A stretch of DNA of 40,191 nt from Deltaproteobacteria bacterium (GTDB lineage Bacteria; Desulfobacterota; Binatia; UBA9968). Both the position numbers and the translations under genes were made by a program. Positions 1 through 7,789 of this stretch are shown piece by piece (within the stretch, counting starts at the first letter, position 1; each line of letters begins with the position of its first letter). The notes under the pieces are model-generated. The model was not told the DNA's origin, made no database searches, and worked only from the letters and a program-made list of their open reading frames with translations. The stretch is from contig VBKE01000299.1 in NCBI GenBank assembly GCA_005879605.1, positions 1-40,191 of the forward strand. The letters run 5' to 3'.

Positions 1-69
1 GAAGTTCCCGAGGACTATCGGGCCAAGATGAAGTCGAAGTTTCCACAGGCCTTTAAATCACAATCGTAA
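1..69 (+). CDS. C-terminal end of an unidentified protein (partial)
   Basis: An open frame runs from the window edge to a TAA at 67-69 and encodes 22 residues ending in QAFKSQS. Too little is present to identify a family. The stop lies 16 bp before the GTG of the next gene, which has a clear ribosome binding site in the gap, so the two are probably co-transcribed. Confidence 0.5.
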   Translation, partial: EVPEDYRAKMKSKFPQAFKSQS

Positions 70-85
70 TTGCAAGGAGCTGGTC

Positions 86-811
86 GTGGTTTTTGCCAGT
101 TGGCGCGGTGTCGTCGGGGTCGTGAAGCCCACCCATCGGCCCGGTTCCCTCGAAGAGTTCATCCGCCTACTGCCCGAAGGCATCGGCGTCGTACCGGTTT
201 ACTTGAATTTCAAGCGTGGTACGGAAGACGAATTCCGCGGAGCTCTCAGCGCCGTTGAAGAGAAAGTCGCGGAGCTGGCCACGGAAGGCGTCGATCTGAT
301 TCACCCCGAAGGCGCCCCACCTTTCATGGTCCATGGTTACAAGGGCGAAGAGAAGATCATCAAAGAATGGGAAGCCAAATACAAAATTCCCATGGTCACA
401 GCGGCCCAGACTCAAGTCGAGGCGTTGCGCGCATTGAACGTCAAGAGATTCGTCGGCGTGACCTATTTCATCGGCAAGGTCAACGATATCACAACCCGCT
501 ATTTCCAGGACGCCGGCTTCGACGTATTGGGCATGGAAGGGATCTCGGTGGCCTTCGAAGATGTCGGACGGCTTGCGTCACAGGAAATTTACGCGCACAC
601 GCGCAAGGTATTTCTAAAAAATCAAAACGCGGACGGGATCTACATGCTCGGCACCGGTTGGCGCTGTCTGGACATCATCCACCTATTAGAAGAAGACCTG
701 CAGGTCCCCGTCATTCACCCGGTGCCCGCGCGCGTCTGGGCGATTCAAAAACGGCTGCATGTGAGACAGCGGGTAAAAGGGTTCGGTAGGCTTTTGGAAG
801 AGATGCCGTAG
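86..811 (+). CDS. Asp/Glu racemase / maleate isomerase superfamily protein
   Basis: This 241-residue protein resembles the maleate cis-trans isomerase / arylmalonate decarboxylase branch of the Asp/Glu racemase superfamily, cytoplasmic enzymes that act on small carboxylates. Support comes from the N-terminal GVVGVVKPTHRP segment, the HPEGAPPFMV loop near residue 100, and the C-terminal block GTGWRCLDIIHLLEEDL followed by VPVIHP. The start is the GTG at 86, with AAGGAG at 74-79 six bases upstream. Family enzymes usually carry one or two catalytic Cys. At both expected loops (GAPP and LGTGW) I see none, and the nearest Cys is three to four residues into the second motif. The product may therefore be non-catalytic or use another chemistry. 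A related frameshifted gene lies on the minus strand at 10174-10915. Family assignment is fairly secure; substrate is unknown. Confidence 0.75.
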   Translation: MVFASWRGVVGVVKPTHRPGSLEEFIRLLPEGIGVVPVYLNFKRGTEDEFRGALSAVEEKVAELATEGVDLIHPEGAPPFMVHGYKGEEKIIKEWEAKYKIPMVTAAQTQVEALRALNVKRFVGVTYFIGKVNDITTRYFQDAGFDVLGMEGISVAFEDVGRLASQEIYAHTRKVFLKNQNADGIYMLGTGWRCLDIIHLLEEDLQVPVIHPVPARVWAIQKRLHVRQRVKGFGRLLEEMP

Positions 812-826
812 ACCCGGGCCGCCGGC

Positions 827-871
827 TCCCCCTCTTACATCTCCCCCGTCGCGGGGGGAAAGAAGAGAGGG
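827..871 (+). terminator. GC-rich hairpin downstream of the racemase-like gene
   Basis: A nested inverted repeat starts 16 bp after the stop at 811. The inner stem is CCCCC (843-847) with GGGGG (from 853), and outer CCCCTCTT pairs imperfectly with AAGAGAGGGG. No T-tract follows, so it could be a factor-assisted terminator or a REP-like element. Confidence 0.35.
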
Positions 872-1044
872 GGTGAGAGCACCGTCAGAAATTTGCGCAA
901 GCCGCTCGATTCGTCTCGGGATGGTGGCTGCGATCGCTTGGCGTGTCCGTGACCGGCTAAACAGCCAAGCCGAACCGCCGGGAAGTGAACCACATAGAAC
1001 GCCTAGTGTGGTGTTCCCGAAATCCGTCGAATAATTCAGGCGTC

Positions 1045-1126
1045 ATTCCGGGCAAGCTGGCGATAGCTAGCGCGACCCGGAATCCAGGAAAATCAAAAAC
1101 TTCCGGATACCCGCTTTCGCGGGTAT
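1045..1126. repeat. REP-like palindromic element in a 381-bp gene-free stretch
   Basis: The gap 812-1192 has no credible gene. Besides the hairpin near 850 it contains two palindromes typical of dispersed extragenic repeats. ATTCCGGG (1045-1052) pairs with CCCGGAAT (1076-1083), and ATACCCGC (1107-1114) pairs with GCGGGTAT (1119-1126) around the loop TTTC. The overall pattern (cattccggg, ggaatccagg, cgcgggtatgacc) is like the short intergenic repeats scattered through many proteobacterial-type genomes. Whether it is dispersed here needs the rest of the genome. Confidence 0.55.
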
Positions 1127-1192
1127 GACCATTGGGCACGCGCGGATTTATTTTGAGAACTTTAGTTCCAGGACACTAAGACCGGATTCCGG

Positions 1193-2188
1193 TCAGAATC
1201 GTCCCTCCTTCTCCAATTTTTTCACAAAGCGGTCGTCGATCAGCTCTTCCGCTTTCAGGCGGCGAATTTTTTCGTTGGTTGTCCCAAGAAGACGGATGAC
1301 GTTACGAACGCCTTCGACGGTGGGGTAGATGCGACGACTGTATAGCAGCGGCAGGCTCTCGTAGCCCTCCACGGCCTGCTCCACCTTGGGCAGATGGAGC
1401 CCCTTGGCTAAACTTTTGAGGACCGCGGGCTTGTTTTCCGGTTGGGCGATGAAGGCCAGGGAGTCGACGATGCCGCGCAAAACGCTTTCAACGACTTCCG
1501 GCGATGAGTTGATGAAACTCCGTTTCGTCATGACCCCCGTGCTTTGAAAGGGGATGGGGAGTTGGGCCAGGTCGGCCAGGTTGGTGAAGCCCCGGCTTTT
1601 GAGTGGCGCTGCAAAGGTATATCCGAGGTGGGTTGCGGCGATGGTGTCGTTAAGAAGCGCTTGACTGCGCACCGCTTCGTCGCCCAGGATGCGAAACGTG
1701 ATGCCGTCGCGCTTCGCGTCCAGGCTCCAGTACTCGAGGGCCAACGTCGTAAACATCCAGCTGCCACCGCTCGCGCTGGTGACGCCTATCACTTTGCCCT
1801 TCAAGTCCGCGGGGCTCTTGATTTTTGGCGACGCCATGATGTTGCCGATAAGCTTATTAATTATGCCGGCAACAAATACCAGATCGGTGCCCTCCGCGGC
1901 CGAGCCAAGCACAGCGCCGGTGACGGAGCCCTCGTGAAGCTGCGATTCGCCTGCCGCGAGAGCAGCCATGCCGATGGGCCCGCTGCGGACATGAACAAAC
2001 GTCAACTCCAGGCCATAGCGCCGGAAGAAACCTTGGTCTTGCGCGACGTACATCGCGGCCTCCCGCTCGCTGAACGAGCCGGTGGTCATCAGAACTTTGG
2101 TCAGCGGCTGGGCAGCTTGTGACGTCTCGAGATTGAGCGCGACCAAGAACATTGAAAAAAAGCAAAGACCGGAGAGGCTAACCTTCAT
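1193..2188 (-). CDS. NMT1/SsuA-type ABC substrate-binding protein
   Basis: This 331-residue secreted protein belongs to the NMT1/THI5-like (SsuA/TauA) periplasmic binding-protein family. It has a signal peptide (MKVSLSGLCFFSMFLVALNL, likely cut after SQA near residue 26). The first mature segment has the family pattern in which the protein appears as a remote partner (AAMYVAQDQGFFRRYGLELTFV), followed by AALAAGESQLHEGS and SPADLKGKVIGVTSASGGS. The ATG is preceded by CGGAGGA at good spacing. No permease or ATPase is adjacent, so it is an orphan. Ligand is unknown; family members bind sulfonates, pyrimidine precursors, nitrate or aromatic acids. The divergent methyltransferase begins 221 bp away. 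Confidence 0.85.
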   Translation of the reverse strand: MKVSLSGLCFFSMFLVALNLETSQAAQPLTKVLMTTGSFSEREAAMYVAQDQGFFRRYGLELTFVHVRSGPIGMAALAAGESQLHEGSVTGAVLGSAAEGTDLVFVAGIINKLIGNIMASPKIKSPADLKGKVIGVTSASGGSWMFTTLALEYWSLDAKRDGITFRILGDEAVRSQALLNDTIAATHLGYTFAAPLKSRGFTNLADLAQLPIPFQSTGVMTKRSFINSSPEVVESVLRGIVDSLAFIAQPENKPAVLKSLAKGLHLPKVEQAVEGYESLPLLYSRRIYPTVEGVRNVIRLLGTTNEKIRRLKAEELIDDRFVKKLEKEGRF

Positions 2189-2409
2189 CGCATCCTCCGT
2201 GACCTATCGATCTCGGAATGTTCCCGACACTAAAGAAATTGCTTGGTGGCGTCAAGTTAGGATTTTGCGTTTAACTAGCGCAGGGGATCCCTTGAGGCGG
2301 TGGAGAATGACGAGAGTTGGGTCACTTTACAAGGTTCGAAAGCTAACGTAGAAACAGGAGTTGTCTGAACAGTATAAAATCCTTGATTGGGCCTTCATGT
2401 CTTACCGTT

Positions 2410-3228
2410 ATGATGATCGAGCCTGAAAAATTTCGTGACTTTGAGCGCGCCGGATGGGAAAGCATTCCGGGAGAGTATCATCAAGCTTTTGGCAGCCTCA
2501 CGATCCAGGCGATCGGCGCGCTTTTGGATGCGGTTCGCGTAAAGAAGGGTGTCAATCTGCTCGACATCGCCAGCGGACCGGGTTACGTCGCGTCGGCGGC
2601 GGCCAAACGCGGCGCGGTAGTTGTTGGCGTCGATTTTTCACCTGCCATGGTCGCTGAGTCGCGGAAACTCCATCCCGACGTTGATTTTCGCGAAGGCGAC
2701 GCCGAAACGTTAGCTTTTGGGAATGATTTATTTGATGCTGCCGTGATGAATTTTGGCATTCTCCATCTCGGGAGGCCGGATCACGCGTTCGTCGAAGCGC
2801 ATCGCGTTTTACGTGCCGGAGGTAAATTTGCCTTTACCGTATGGGCAAAACCGGAAGAAACCGTCGGCTTTGGGATTGTTTTGAGAGCGGTGGAGGCTCA
2901 TGGAGAAGCGAAGGTGCCGCTGCCTCCCGGTCCGCCTTTCTTTCGTTTCAGCGATCCGGATGAGTCGAAGAGAGCGTTAGTCGCCGCCGGCTTCGACTCG
3001 CCAAAGGTGAAAAAGGTCGAACAGGTCTGGCATTTGCCCGCTGGCGATGGACTTTTCGAAGCGATGCGAGACAGCACGGTACGCACCGCCGGCTTGCTTC
3101 GCGCGCAGAAGCCGGAGGCGTTAGACAAGATCCGCGAAGGGATTCGACGGGACACGCTTGCCTACACGAAGGACGACATGGTCGAACTGCCGATGCCGGC
3201 GATGTTAGCGTGGGCAAGAAAACCGTAG
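2410..3228 (+). CDS. Class I SAM-dependent methyltransferase (UbiE-like)
   Basis: This 272-residue protein has a Rossmann-fold methyltransferase core. Motif I is LLDIASGPGYVA (about residues 50-61), followed by an acidic residue at the end of strand 2 (VVVGVDFSPAMVAESRKL). The motif II region is EGDAETLAFGNDLFDAAVMN, and the post-motif helix is HRVLRAGGKFAFTVW. It resembles UbiE/COQ5-type small-molecule methyltransferases, but nothing shows the substrate. I chose ATG 2410; an in-frame TTG at 2383 would add nine residues, and neither has a good ribosome binding site (AGGAG at 2356-2360 is too far). It stands alone between minus-strand genes. Confidence 0.8.
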   Translation: MMIEPEKFRDFERAGWESIPGEYHQAFGSLTIQAIGALLDAVRVKKGVNLLDIASGPGYVASAAAKRGAVVVGVDFSPAMVAESRKLHPDVDFREGDAETLAFGNDLFDAAVMNFGILHLGRPDHAFVEAHRVLRAGGKFAFTVWAKPEETVGFGIVLRAVEAHGEAKVPLPPGPPFFRFSDPDESKRALVAAGFDSPKVKKVEQVWHLPAGDGLFEAMRDSTVRTAGLLRAQKPEALDKIREGIRRDTLAYTKDDMVELPMPAMLAWARKP

Positions 3229-3305
3229 CGACGCGATGTTCGAAGAGCCGCTCAGATAAAAAAATAAATCTTCTGAGATTGTCCTCTTTGCTGATCGGTT
3301 TCGCT

Positions 3306-4331
3306 CTACTTTCCCTGAAGTAGTTTCGGCATCACCTCTTTCGCTACAAGGCTGAGCGAACGCCGGCGATTGGAGCCGATTATTTCCCATACGATCGGGA
3401 GCTTAAGACCTGAACCAAGAAATTGTCTTAGGCCTGTTACCACTTGGTGGGGCGTGCCCGCTATCGTGACCTTGCCCACCAGCTCATCATCGAGTTCCGC
3501 GGCCGCACCGACCACGCCGAGCCTCTCGACGCTCTCCTTGACGATACTGATCTCCTCCGCGGTCACGCCGGCATGTCGGAGCATCTGTGAATGCCTGGTA
3601 GGCAGTTTCTGCGCGACAAAACGCCTGGCCGCATCGAGGGCCCTTTTTTCATCCTCGTCGACCGCCACGAGCAGATATGCCGCGACCTCGAAGTTTTCTA
3701 CCGTCCTTCCCGAAAGACTGAGTCCTTCCTCGATGAAGGGCATCGCATATCTGATGAAGCTCGGCGTGCAGGGATAGTTGAAGACGACTCCGTCCGCATA
3801 CTGACCCGCTAGCCTGAGCATGGCCGGTCCGGTCGCACCGACATAGATGGGTAAATCTCTGGACGGCTCGAGTTCGAGCCGGCTACCCGGCGAGGAAATC
3901 TTAAATTTGGCACCTTCGTATTGAACCAATTGACCGCTCAAGAATCCTCTTATGACGTCAATCGATTCCTTGACCAACTGCGTTGTTCCCGCGCGCTCGA
4001 GCCCGTGCTTCCGCAGCGCGTTCAAGACCTTTCCGACCCCAAGGATCACCCTCCCGCGAGCTACTTCATCAAGCGAAGCTGCGTCCATGGCCAGTAGTGC
4101 GGGATGCTTTGTGTGAGGACTGAGGATGCCTAGGCCTATCCGTATACTATTGGTCGAGGTCGCGATGACGGTGGCTCTAACAACCGCGCTTCTAGAATGG
4201 TATCCCTCTGAGAGCCAGAAACTGTGGAAACCTAATGCATCAGCCTCCTTAGCCAGCTCTAGCGTCTCGGCCATGGAGGTCGTGCCGTCAATCCCAACGC
4301 CCAAATTTGCGAAACCTTCGACCGCTGTCAT
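3306..4331 (-). CDS. LLM-class flavin/F420-dependent oxidoreductase
   Basis: This 341-residue protein belongs to the bacterial luciferase-like monooxygenase family, TIM-barrel enzymes using FMN or F420. Visible signatures include the N-terminal ELAKEADALGFHSFWLSEGY, the SIRIGLGILSPHTKHPALLAMDAASLDE-type strand/helix (split around residue 70), GRVILGVG, and the C-terminal TPHQVVTGLRQFLGSGL typical of the methylene-H4MPT reductase-like subgroup. The preferred start is ATG 4331, because the TTG just upstream adds one residue and sits farther into the TGAGG ribosome binding site spacing. It lies 67 bp downstream of the amidohydrolase on the same strand, so the two are probably one operon. Cofactor and substrate cannot be told from sequence. 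Confidence 0.83.
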   Translation of the reverse strand: MTAVEGFANLGVGIDGTTSMAETLELAKEADALGFHSFWLSEGYHSRSAVVRATVIATSTNSIRIGLGILSPHTKHPALLAMDAASLDEVARGRVILGVGKVLNALRKHGLERAGTTQLVKESIDVIRGFLSGQLVQYEGAKFKISSPGSRLELEPSRDLPIYVGATGPAMLRLAGQYADGVVFNYPCTPSFIRYAMPFIEEGLSLSGRTVENFEVAAYLLVAVDEDEKRALDAARRFVAQKLPTRHSQMLRHAGVTAEEISIVKESVERLGVVGAAAELDDELVGKVTIAGTPHQVVTGLRQFLGSGLKLPIVWEIIGSNRRRSLSLVAKEVMPKLLQGK

Positions 4332-4398
4332 CAAAACGATACCTCAGAAGCCATAGAGTCTCTTATGCCGTATAGTGGGCACGCCCATCAGACATCAA

Positions 4399-5229
4399 TC
4401 AGAGCTGCATGATATCCATCGTGGTCGGAGCCGATGGCGTCGGCTCGATTCTCAGCAGACGCGCGAGATTCCGACCCAGGATAAGATCCAGTTGCTCCGA
4501 ATTCAGATGCGCGTATTTGACGATCTTCCCGAGCTCGAAGCCGAACGGCAACGTTGGATGATCAGACCCATATAAGACGCGCTCGGGGCCGAGCTCGCGG
4601 ACGACGTTTGAGGTGATGTCAGGATAACCATTCGAGGCTGTATCGACGTACAGGTTGTCTTGGTGACGGGCGACCGCGATAGCCTCCTGATGGCCCCCAA
4701 ACCCCGCTGAGTGCGCCATTACGAAGTTGGTCCTGGGGAAGTTGCGGGCGAGATCGGCGATGAGCGACGGCGAGCAGTTCCACCACTCGCCACTATGAAC
4801 GAGCACCAGTAGGTTCGTCTCTTGAATCGCCTCGATTAACGGGAACATCAATTCTGGATCGTTTACCCGGTTACCGGAGAAGTCTCGGATCGGGTGAAGC
4901 TTGATACCCCGCACGCCCATCGCGGCATACTCCCGAATATCGGCAACCGCCTTGGCGCCGAAGTAGGGGTTGATCCTTGCAAAGGCTACGATCCGAGTCG
5001 GATGCTCCTTCATCGAGGCGATGATCCGCTCATTCTCGACCCGGTAGTCGGTGTGCGGGTTCGCCTTTGGGAACGCCACCACCATGTCGACGCCGTTCGC
5101 GTTCATATTAACGATCAGCTCGCCCGGTAAGTACGAGCTCGAGGCGGTCGTCGACCGAGCAGGCCTTAGCCCGACATGCACGTGCTGATCCATGACGAAG
5201 TGAGCGCGGCCCGCTTTATCGGTGATCAT
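4399..5229 (-). CDS. Amidohydrolase family protein (COG2159, ACMSD-like)
   Basis: This 276-residue TIM-barrel metal-dependent hydrolase or decarboxylase is related to the ACMSD/COG2159 group. The metal-site residues are recognisable: DQHVHV (His16, His18), GIKLHP (His112), LVHSGEW (His145), MAHSAG (His173) and YGSDHP (Asp223). It is compact compared with many COG2159 members. The ATG at 5229 has GAGGAGGG about eight bases upstream. It probably forms an operon with the luciferase-like oxidoreductase at 3306-4331. Family members hydrolyse lactones or decarboxylate aromatic acids; no substrate can be assigned. Confidence 0.82.
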   Translation of the reverse strand: MITDKAGRAHFVMDQHVHVGLRPARSTTASSSYLPGELIVNMNANGVDMVVAFPKANPHTDYRVENERIIASMKEHPTRIVAFARINPYFGAKAVADIREYAAMGVRGIKLHPIRDFSGNRVNDPELMFPLIEAIQETNLLVLVHSGEWWNCSPSLIADLARNFPRTNFVMAHSAGFGGHQEAIAVARHQDNLYVDTASNGYPDITSNVVRELGPERVLYGSDHPTLPFGFELGKIVKYAHLNSEQLDLILGRNLARLLRIEPTPSAPTTMDIMQL

Positions 5230-5415
5230 CAGTTGATCCCTCCTCAGATGCGAGTATGTCCCTAAAGGACGACTCTTCTAGCGCAACCTATACCATGCGA
5301 TTTGCGCGCTCTGTCAAGCGAGCGGATCTCTGCGACTCCGGTGAAATTGACAGGAGATCTCGAAGTGGACTACTTTCGATCAGAGGGGTTCGGCAAGCAT
5401 AAAGGGATTCATCTG

Positions 5416-6384
5416 ATGAGAACTTTCTCGGCGGTTTTGTCGCTCGTGATTTGGCTTTTTTCCGCTCATCCCAAGGTTCTAGCTGAAGACAAGCTCGTGT
5501 TGCCGGTAACCTTTTCCGCCTTCAATGCCAACATGCTGAGTCTTTGGGTGGGAAAGGACGCAGGATATTTCGATGAACAGGGACTGGATGTCCGCATGCT
5601 TCTTATCCGCGGGGGCTCTCTCGCCGTCCAGGTGCTGGTGTCCGGCGAAAGTCCCATCGGCCTGGTCGGGGGAACCGCCATGGGTTATGCGTACCTTCAA
5701 GGCAACAAGGACGTGGTGATAATCAGCAGGCTCCAGAATGTCATGGCATATATTTTGGCCGCAAAGCCGGAGATCCAAAAACCGGAGGACATCAAGGGTA
5801 AGAAATTAGCCGTCAGCCGCTTCGGCTCGACGTCTGACTTCGTTGCTGAGTACGGGTTGAAGCACCTGGGGCTAAAAAAGGGCGACGTCTCCATGATTCA
5901 AATTGGTCTTGAGGGTGATCGGCTGATCGCGATGCAAAGAGGAGACATTTCCGTGTCGGTTTTTTCTCCCACCATTGCTCCCGCGGTGAAGAAAGCGGGG
6001 ATGAAGATCCTGCTCGATTTGGAGGAACTTAAGGTTCCCTATTTGCTTACCGGCCACGGGACGACGCGCAGCTATCTGGCAAAAAATCGGTCGGTTGTTG
6101 TGAATTTTATGAAGGCATCCCTCAAGGCGATCAGACGGATCAAGAACGACCATCCATTCGCTGAGAGGGTTCTCGCCAAGTACGTGCGAACAACGGATGA
6201 GGAGACTGTAAAAGCGGCGCTCGATCACCAATTGAGAATTCTTCCTGACCTCCCGTATCCATTCGAGGATGGGATAAAAACCATTTTGGAAGATCTTGCC
6301 AGAAGCAGTCCCGAGGCTCGGAACATTCCCCCGAGAGCGCTGATAGATACGACGGTGGTCCGTGATGCGACCAAGGGTCTGTGA
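5416..6384 (+). CDS. NMT1/SsuA-type ABC substrate-binding protein
   Basis: This 322-residue periplasmic binding protein starts at ATG 5416, with AAAGGG (5401-5406) nine bases upstream and a signal peptide (MRTFSAVLSLVIWLFSAH, cleavage near VLA). A longer frame from 5302 is open but would bury the signal peptide. Family features are LSLWVGKDAGYFDEQGLDV, LVSGESPIGLVGG and the second-lobe block KKLAVSRFGSTSDFVAEYGL. It is closely similar in that block to the LysM-fused binding protein at 11841-13172 (AVSRFGSSSDFATRYAL), so the two are paralogues. There is no ABC permease or ATPase nearby. The upstream amidohydrolase is divergent. Confidence 0.85.
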   Translation: MRTFSAVLSLVIWLFSAHPKVLAEDKLVLPVTFSAFNANMLSLWVGKDAGYFDEQGLDVRMLLIRGGSLAVQVLVSGESPIGLVGGTAMGYAYLQGNKDVVIISRLQNVMAYILAAKPEIQKPEDIKGKKLAVSRFGSTSDFVAEYGLKHLGLKKGDVSMIQIGLEGDRLIAMQRGDISVSVFSPTIAPAVKKAGMKILLDLEELKVPYLLTGHGTTRSYLAKNRSVVVNFMKASLKAIRRIKNDHPFAERVLAKYVRTTDEETVKAALDHQLRILPDLPYPFEDGIKTILEDLARSSPEARNIPPRALIDTTVVRDATKGL

Positions 6385-6465
6385 GGCGAAATCAGTTCTA
6401 GTTGATACACGGAAAGTGTTAAAAATTGGACAAACTTATCGGCAACCCTCGGACTTTTCTTGCCT

Positions 6466-6582
6466 CGACGAGCGACGAATCCTCGCATCGGCGAGGTGAA
6501 ACCTGTTGACCTGGTGGACGATAGTGTGGTCAAGCATCTTTCAGAGACGGGATCCATTGAGAAAACCTTCGTCAGTGAGTGA
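6466..6582 (+). pseudogene. C-terminal remnant of an NMT1-type binding protein
   Basis: The 284-bp gap between the binding protein and the amidohydrolase contains a frame ending at TGA 6580-6582. Its last residues include ATNPRIGEVKPVDLVDDS and then VVKHLSETGSIEKTF. This matches the carboxyl end of the other NMT1-type proteins in the window, for example NPKAEAATPDQFVDLTFIRE with LDKSGFIDRL. There is no upstream continuation or start with a ribosome binding site, so I read it as a decayed gene tail. The similarity is short. Confidence 0.4.
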
Positions 6583-6668
6583 ATCCGACTTCGCCAAAGA
6601 ACCAGCTCGCAGTCTTGGAACTCATCGGTGAGGCACAAGCCAAAAGATAACAGAGAGGAGATGTTAAT

Positions 6669-7685
6669 ATGAAAAACTTTCCGATTATCGATGCCGACGG
6701 TCATGTGACCGAGACATTCGGCAGCCTCAAGAAGCACTTGAAAGAGCAGTATCGCAACCGACCGCTGATGACCTCGGAAGCCTGGGACCGGTCGTTCGGG
6801 GGTACTCTAGGTAAGCGCAATGAAGATCCGAAAGTACAGCTGGCGGACATGGACCTGGACGGTATCGATATCCAGGTGATCTTCCCGACTCACCTGTCCC
6901 TTAGCTCCGAGAAAGAAACTGACGTAGCGACGGACATCGCGCGCGCATACAACGACTGGCTCGCCACATTTTGCGCCGCTGACCCGAGCCGTCTCAAGGG
7001 AGTGGCGATGGTCGCGCTTCAAGACGTCAACGCGGCAATTGGCGAGGTGCGCCGGGCCGTCGAACAGCTCGGCTTCGTTGGCGTGATGATGCCGACCAAT
7101 GTGCGCGACCAGGACATCGGCAAACGGGAGTTTTGGCCGTTCTATGAAGAGGTCGAACGGCTTGGAATTGGCTTAGCGCTACATGGAGGCATTCGCGCCG
7201 CGGAGCGGATGCACGGCCGCTTCGATAGCTTCATATCTGTGCACAGTCTGTCTTTTCCGTTTGAATGCATGGCAGCGTTAACTGGCCTTATCTTCGCCGG
7301 AGTGCCCGAGACATTTCCCACACTCCGCATCGCCGCGCTGGAAGCCTGCTGCGGTTGGGTGCCGTTTCTCATGGACCGCTTGGACGAAGAATTTGAGAAG
7401 AGAGGCTCAAAGGAAGCGCCGCTACTGAAGAGAAAGCCGAGCGAGTACATGGCCAGCGACCAGTTTTTTTACGCGTTTGAATTGGAGGAGTCGACAGTGC
7501 CCTATGTGATCGAGCGCATCGGCGCCGACAAGCTTCTTTACTCCTCGAACTACCCACACTGGGATAGCTCATAGCCGAAGACGATGAAGATATTTCAAGG
7601 ACGCCACGACATTTCCGACGCATACAAGCGCGAGATCGCATGGAACAACCCGCAAAAATTTTATGGTTTTCGCGCGGCTTCTTGA
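6669..7685 (+). pseudogene. COG2159 amidohydrolase interrupted by an in-frame TAG
   Basis: The frame from ATG 6669 (GAGAGGAG upstream) encodes an ACMSD/COG2159-type amidohydrolase with IDADGHVTE at the N-terminus, LALHGG (His172), IAALEACCGWVPF and the C-terminal YPHWDSS. A TAG at 7572-7574 stops it after 301 residues. The same frame then continues for 36 codons to TGA 7683-7685 and encodes PKTMKIFQGRHDISDAYKRE, then IAWNNPQKFYGF, which is the expected carboxyl end of this family (AKRKI...N..rlYgl). In addition the usual Asp of the SDYPH motif is Asn294 (SSNYPH). The gene may be recently inactivated, read through at the amber codon, or carry a sequencing error. The truncated product of 301 residues is what a gene caller would report (6669-7574). 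Confidence 0.75.
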
Positions 7686-7708
7686 GTAGAGGAGTTGAAA
7701 ACGTAAAA

Positions 7709-7786
7709 ATGGTTACTCGAAAATTCGCTTGCGCTTGGATTTTGGTTTTCATGTCTACTTTTGGATCGTGGTCAGAGCGTAAATGA
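7709..7786 (+). pseudogene. Orphan signal-peptide ORF (25 codons)
   Basis: An ATG at 7709, preceded by GAGGAG (7689-7694, somewhat distant), opens a 25-residue frame, MVTRKFACAWILVFMSTFGS and WSERK, ending at TGA 7784-7786. It has the basic n-region and hydrophobic core of a signal peptide and nothing after it. It ends three bases before the GTG of the CoxL-like gene. The likeliest reading is the severed 5' end of a binding-protein gene; a leader peptide that couples translation into the next gene is the alternative. Confidence 0.35.
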
Positions 7787-7789
7787 CCC

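Noticed and set aside
957..1139. Minus-strand open frame of 60 codons starting MPNGHTRESGYPE
   Set aside because: The peptide is a translation of the REP-like palindromes; such HTRESGYPE strings are a common artefact of this repeat.
7572..7574. TAG as a pyrrolysine or suppressed codon
   Set aside because: No pyl genes or second example in the window; an ordinary nonsense mutation is simpler, so only the readthrough possibility is mentioned.
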